From Leclercia adecarboxylata (GTDB taxonomy: Bacteria; Pseudomonadota; Gammaproteobacteria; Enterobacterales; Enterobacteriaceae), in the NCBI GenBank assembly GCA_002360945.1, contig DERO01000006.1, positions 124,001 through 188,000 of the forward strand: a stretch of 64,000 bases of DNA, read 5' to 3'. Below, piece after piece: positions 61,801 through 64,000 of the stretch. The notes beneath the pieces were generated by a model, which worked only from the letters and a program-made list of their open reading frames with translations, did no database searches and was not told where the DNA came from. Made by a program: the position numbers and the translations under genes. Position 1 is the first letter of the stretch; every line of letters begins with the position of its first letter.

Positions 61801-63749
61801 ACATCCCAGGATGCCGTCAGCGTCGCTATGCGCTGGCCCTGACGCACCGACTCGTAACTCGACACCACAATATTGCCGGGCTGCGAGACAACCCCAGTTG
61901 GGATGAGGCTGATCGGTGCGATATCCAGCCGCGCGTTGTGGTCGACAGCATCATATTTCGATGCGTTGTATTCCGCGCCGGTGATGGTATAGGTGTTCTC
62001 CTCGTCATTAAACGTCAGGTTCGTAACGCGAAAGTACTGCAGGCGCAGCTGCCCGGCATCGATAACGAAGACGGCGTTTGGTGCTGGCGTCGCAGTGAAG
62101 CCCCGATCCACAATCAACTGCGTGCCGTTGACCGCCTGTATAACCCGGCTTTCCACAATGCCGCCCTGGGTGCGGATCATCAGTGTGTCACCCGCGACGG
62201 CGCTGGTACCGCGATCGGTTGTTACCGCCTTAAGCCCGGCGTTATAGTCAATGACGCGCCCACCATATACCCGGCCTGAGACGCGCTCGTCAGCGAAGGC
62301 AAAGACGGTGCCTGGCACATAGGCGAAGCCATCCAGCCCGGTCTGCAGCGTAATGATGCGGTCCAGCGAGTTAGAATAAACTGCCCACCCGCCACGGCGC
62401 TGCGCCTCGCTCTCGCGTGTGCAGCCGATGGCCGTAAGCTGCGTCTGCTTGAATTTGAACTGCTTCACCAGCTCAGGAAACATTACCGCGGTGGTGCGGT
62501 CCTGATAATGGTTATCCGGGTCGCTGAAGTTAATCAGCGCGCTCGAGAATCGTGTCTTTTCGCTGCCGCTGGAATACGTTGGCTTGCCCACCACTGATGC
62601 GCGGGTGAGGATCTGCAGCTTCGAGGTATCTGCCGGCATATCAGAGACAACATTGAACATGTTGTTGCCCCAGAACGTCATGCCGTTGAAGCCAGCAGCG
62701 ATATCCTTGATAACCTGCCAGGCGTCGGCCTGCGACTGGATATAGACGTCAAACATAAATCGCGGCTCTGTGCCGGTACCGCCCTTCCCGTCCGGTACCT
62801 GCTGGTCGCAGCGCTGGGCAATGCGGTAGAGCTCCCATTTATCGAGCATATCCACCGTGACCCGGCGGCCCAGGCCAAAGCGCGGCTCGGTCAGGACATC
62901 AAACCAGATCCACGCTGGATTATTGGTCCAGCCCCACTTGAATGTGCCGTCCCATGTGCCACTGTACGTACGCGCAACAGGATCATAGTTCTGCGGGATG
63001 CGGATTACCCGGCCTTTGGGCTTGCAGGATATCTTCGGGATGTTACTGAATGCTTTGGCGTTGAATGACACATACAGCAGCGCGGTATGCGGATAGCGCA
63101 GACGGGCGTCGATCACCTCAGTGATGGCCTGCACCTGCGTTTTGTTCTGCAACATCTGGCTGGTGCTGTCGGCAGTATCCCGGACCACGCGTATCTGCCA
63201 GCCAGTGGTAGCTTTGGGCAGATTGATACGGTGCGTCAGCTCGTACAGTGAACTGAGCTTTTCCGTTACCGTTTTAGTGAGTGCCGTCTGGTATGCCCCG
63301 CCATCGACCGCAACGTCGATGTGATATGTGACGGTGGTGCCGACGATATCCCCGTCCTTCTCCTGCTGCTGCAGCCCGGTGATGCCAATGCGCACCAGCA
63401 CAGCGTCAATCTGGGTATTGCTGATGGCGCGCGTCCAGGGCGCTGCCTTCGTCAGTTGCACCCCGATACTGGTCTCGTTCTCTACAGCCGGAAAGCCGGG
63501 GATCGGCGTCTGTGTCTGCGTGCCCGGGCGAAAATCCCAGGAGACGTTCTCAAAGTTCATTGAGCCGTCGGCGTTGCCCAGCGGCGTGCCATCGAGGAAG
63601 ATCCGGGTCGCATCCAGCCCACCAGCAAACTCACCTTCACCGAGTGCCAGCAGCATTCGGCAGCGCGCCATAGATTGGGCTGAATCAGGCTGTTCTACGG
63701 GCGTGTGCTGCTTCTGGCTGCCACCCTTTGCACCAGTAATCGTTGCCAT
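58839..63749 (-). CDS. J: Tail tip / host-specificity protein J
   Basis: 1636 aa (lambda gpJ is 1132). N-terminal 700 residues follow the gpJ plan: GSQKQHTPVEQPDSAQSMARCRMLLALGEGEFAGG, WDGTFKWGWTNNPAWIWFDVLTEPRFGLG, and fibronectin-III-like domains about 630-820. A long helical, Thr/Ala-rich section (about 830-1400) contains many short coiled-coil units. A DUF1983-like C-terminus has the GEFRGTVYATNGEFKGTVY repeats (about 1500-1560) before the receptor-binding end. It forms the tail tip and contacts the receptor. The extra length is mainly in the coiled-coil region. Confidence 0.92.
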   Translation of the reverse strand: MATITGAKGGSQKQHTPVEQPDSAQSMARCRMLLALGEGEFAGGLDATRIFLDGTPLGNADGSMNFENVSWDFRPGTQTQTPIPGFPAVENETSIGVQLTKAAPWTRAISNTQIDAVLVRIGITGLQQQEKDGDIVGTTVTYHIDVAVDGGAYQTALTKTVTEKLSSLYELTHRINLPKATTGWQIRVVRDTADSTSQMLQNKTQVQAITEVIDARLRYPHTALLYVSFNAKAFSNIPKISCKPKGRVIRIPQNYDPVARTYSGTWDGTFKWGWTNNPAWIWFDVLTEPRFGLGRRVTVDMLDKWELYRIAQRCDQQVPDGKGGTGTEPRFMFDVYIQSQADAWQVIKDIAAGFNGMTFWGNNMFNVVSDMPADTSKLQILTRASVVGKPTYSSGSEKTRFSSALINFSDPDNHYQDRTTAVMFPELVKQFKFKQTQLTAIGCTRESEAQRRGGWAVYSNSLDRIITLQTGLDGFAYVPGTVFAFADERVSGRVYGGRVIDYNAGLKAVTTDRGTSAVAGDTLMIRTQGGIVESRVIQAVNGTQLIVDRGFTATPAPNAVFVIDAGQLRLQYFRVTNLTFNDEENTYTITGAEYNASKYDAVDHNARLDIAPISLIPTGVVSQPGNIVVSSYESVRQGQRIATLTASWDVPLDKAGKPQADVIAYQAQWRRNDSEWVNVPQTGLRNIEVPGIFEGDYLVRVRAINSGGASSLWATSTLTHLKGRMGEVPKPVNFRTTPLLWGVQLDWDFPAGTGDTLQTEIQYSTVSTGANPMLLAGVPYPQQIYQQLGLKAGVGFWYRARLVDRTDNQSAWTEFIQGSSSSVAADYLVDIDNQIKQTDAYKDLVSEITDLGDDIQSARDDIKTVTTESAATKEGLAQEVTDRKKAITDEATARGQALLTEKNERLADISNVNQTIQSTTESLAQQIGQISAGTGSQFDPAKIWYFDSTVEGWTGNGTPTIVDGWIRPANHATDPWVASPGSLAINSSSYRFVKLRIRKFGAPGWTGQLRWRGTGGFNDTNMITVAEPAYDANGIATVEFDNIPWLTEATMNQFRLDLSTKQDATNYYLIDWVAVGRPTPGAGMAALQQETTARVTGDQAEATARETLATQIRGGYTGDDPSKLASGLLYTERQARITAQEAEVTERKKLESTVNTNQASVTQELATLTTEQEAQATTLSGLQVTVGKNTADITTVTKAVADNNKAQTTALAAIKATTDKNTADISTETTARTDGDSALGRRIDSLKVDVDGNTASRDAGIVGNVTNALANFTAFSDQRVTFAVGETKTMAEITEARETAADATSALAKQVTTLKATVENDGKTNAAAITRIDKAVTDLESSTATSIEQVTAAIGDTNSAVQTTSKAVADISGKLSAQWGVKVQVEANGVKRIAGIQLGIDATGSSNFLISADTFGVYNPTTKGQELVFAATGGQVFLRSVFIQDGTIDNTKIGNYIQSSNWDGTGNIGWHINKSGYATFNGVTVRGTIYASAGEFRGTVYATNGEFKGTVYATDGDFQGTVYANKIVGNISESKMYSGFSQSSGSSNTMTINYAGNPRLPVRVSIFFTINGYGAGTRFWINGEEQTERGAGKSYGFSYDIGIGAGLTITLRASGNGYISTSPIIAIVTPQGTGLS

Positions 63750-63760
63750 ATTGCATCCAT

Positions 63761-63784
63761 AAAAAAAGCACCCGATTGGGTGCT
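63761..63784 (-). terminator. Terminator-like hairpin between I and J
   Basis: Stem AGCACCC / GGGTGCT (loop GATT), followed on the minus strand by seven T residues and located 12-35 bp before the J start. A second such structure lies after J. Confidence 0.8.
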
Positions 63785-63804
63785 AATTGAAGAGAAAGAA
63801 GTCG

Positions 63805-64000
63805 TCAGATGTCCTCGGCCACGATCCCCGCACTGATAATCGCGCCGCCGATCTCACGCTCGCCATACAGCAGCGCGACTGGGTTACCCATCGCCAGTGT
63901 GTTAACTGCGCCGCCGAAGGCATAGCTGGGCTTATTGTCGGGGTCATCACGCCCCTGCAGGCCTTTGGGCTGTGGTGAGAGCATCTGGTAGATGCCGCCT
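63805..64000 (-). CDS. Tail assembly protein I (C-terminal part; cut by window edge)
   Basis: The visible 64 residues end GGAIISAGIVAEDI-stop and include IYQMLSPQPKGLQG and FGGAVNTLAMGNPVALLYGEREIGG. These match the C-terminus of lambda gpI (LQMLSPQPTGL...FGSPVNTQAQGTPVPVGYG...GGAIISAGIYAED). It is needed for tail-tip assembly with gpK and gpJ. The N-terminal part lies beyond 64000. Confidence 0.88.
   Translation of the reverse strand, partial: GGIYQMLSPQPKGLQGRDDPDNKPSYAFGGAVNTLAMGNPVALLYGEREIGGAIISAGIVAEDI

Larger units (their letters stand above)
53300..64000 (-). mobile_element. Lambda-type siphovirus prophage in ydfJ (one end, late tail genes)
   Basis: From the broken ydfJ to the window edge all long genes are phage-like and mostly leftward: tail assembly I, tail tip J, tail fibre, accessory tail proteins, SOS-controlled genes and cargo. 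The rest of the phage (lysis, head, replication, integrase) is expected to the right. The chromosome-prophage junction is at about 53296-53300, immediately before GACTTCCAG of ydfJ. The 691 bp from 53300 to 53990 hold no convincing large gene, only a gene fragment, a small frame and hairpins. Confidence 0.88.

Noticed and set aside
1..64000. CRISPR arrays, tRNA or rRNA genes, complete insertion sequences
   Set aside because: No regularly spaced repeats, cloverleaf-like segments, rRNA motifs or transposase frames were seen on either strand.

Overview
The window is chromosomal DNA of a high-GC member of the Enterobacteriaceae. Gene order follows the 1.6 Mb region of Escherichia coli K-12: yneE-uxaB, diguanylate cyclase(s), glsB, sad-ptrR(yneJ), sotB, marC, marRAB, eamA, ydeE, dcp, ydfG, rspR, ydfI, ydfJ. 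The proteins are near-identical to E. coli in places (MarA, UxaB) but diverged elsewhere, which fits Enterobacter, Leclercia, Lelliottia or a relative. The genus cannot be fixed by reading alone. No tRNA, rRNA, CRISPR array or complete insertion sequence was found.

Region 1 (1-15 kb): a secreted alpha/beta hydrolase, a bestrophin-like channel, tagaturonate reductase UxaB, a GNAT acetyltransferase, three consecutive GGDEF proteins, glutaminase GlsB, a chemoreceptor, and the divergent pair sad/ptrR. A second GNAT and a lactate/2-hydroxyacid dehydrogenase follow. Two copies of a composite palindromic repeat and a larger hairpin-rich element lie in the intergenic spaces.

Region 2 (15.5-24.5 kb): an accessory catabolic locus with two divergent operons. 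Leftward are a DUF1537-type sugar-acid kinase, a PdxA2-type dehydrogenase and a DeoR repressor. Rightward are an iron alcohol dehydrogenase, a DapA/NanA-type aldolase, a sodium-solute symporter, an Asp-box (sialidase-fold) protein, a YhcH-type anomerase and an SDR. Together they look like uptake and breakdown of an acidic sugar to pyruvate and triose phosphate. I do not recognise the exact pathway; it is the best candidate here for an undescribed system.

Region 3 (24.5-33 kb): tandem PhzF paralogues, SotB, MarC, marRAB with its marbox and two MarR sites, EamA, YdeE, then an AT-rich scar with a broken membrane-protein gene flanked by duplicated ends of zinT, then zinT under a Zur box.

Region 4 (33-53 kb): the urea transporter urtABCDE (no urease in the window, possible sigma-54 promoter), a MetE-like methyltransferase with possible MetJ boxes, an AT-rich serotype-conversion cassette gtrA-gtrB-glucosyltransferase, then dcp, ydfG, rspR, a UspG-like protein, ydfI, a GPH sugar transporter and a 5'-truncated ydfJ.

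Region 5 (53.3-64 kb): the late end of a lambda-type siphovirus prophage integrated into ydfJ, which is where Qin lies in E. coli K-12. Reading leftward: tail assembly protein I (cut by the window edge), tail tip J, tail fibre, two further tail-region proteins, a LexA-controlled operon with a UmuD'-like protein, and a Sel1-repeat/zinc-ribbon membrane protein that looks like lysogenic cargo.
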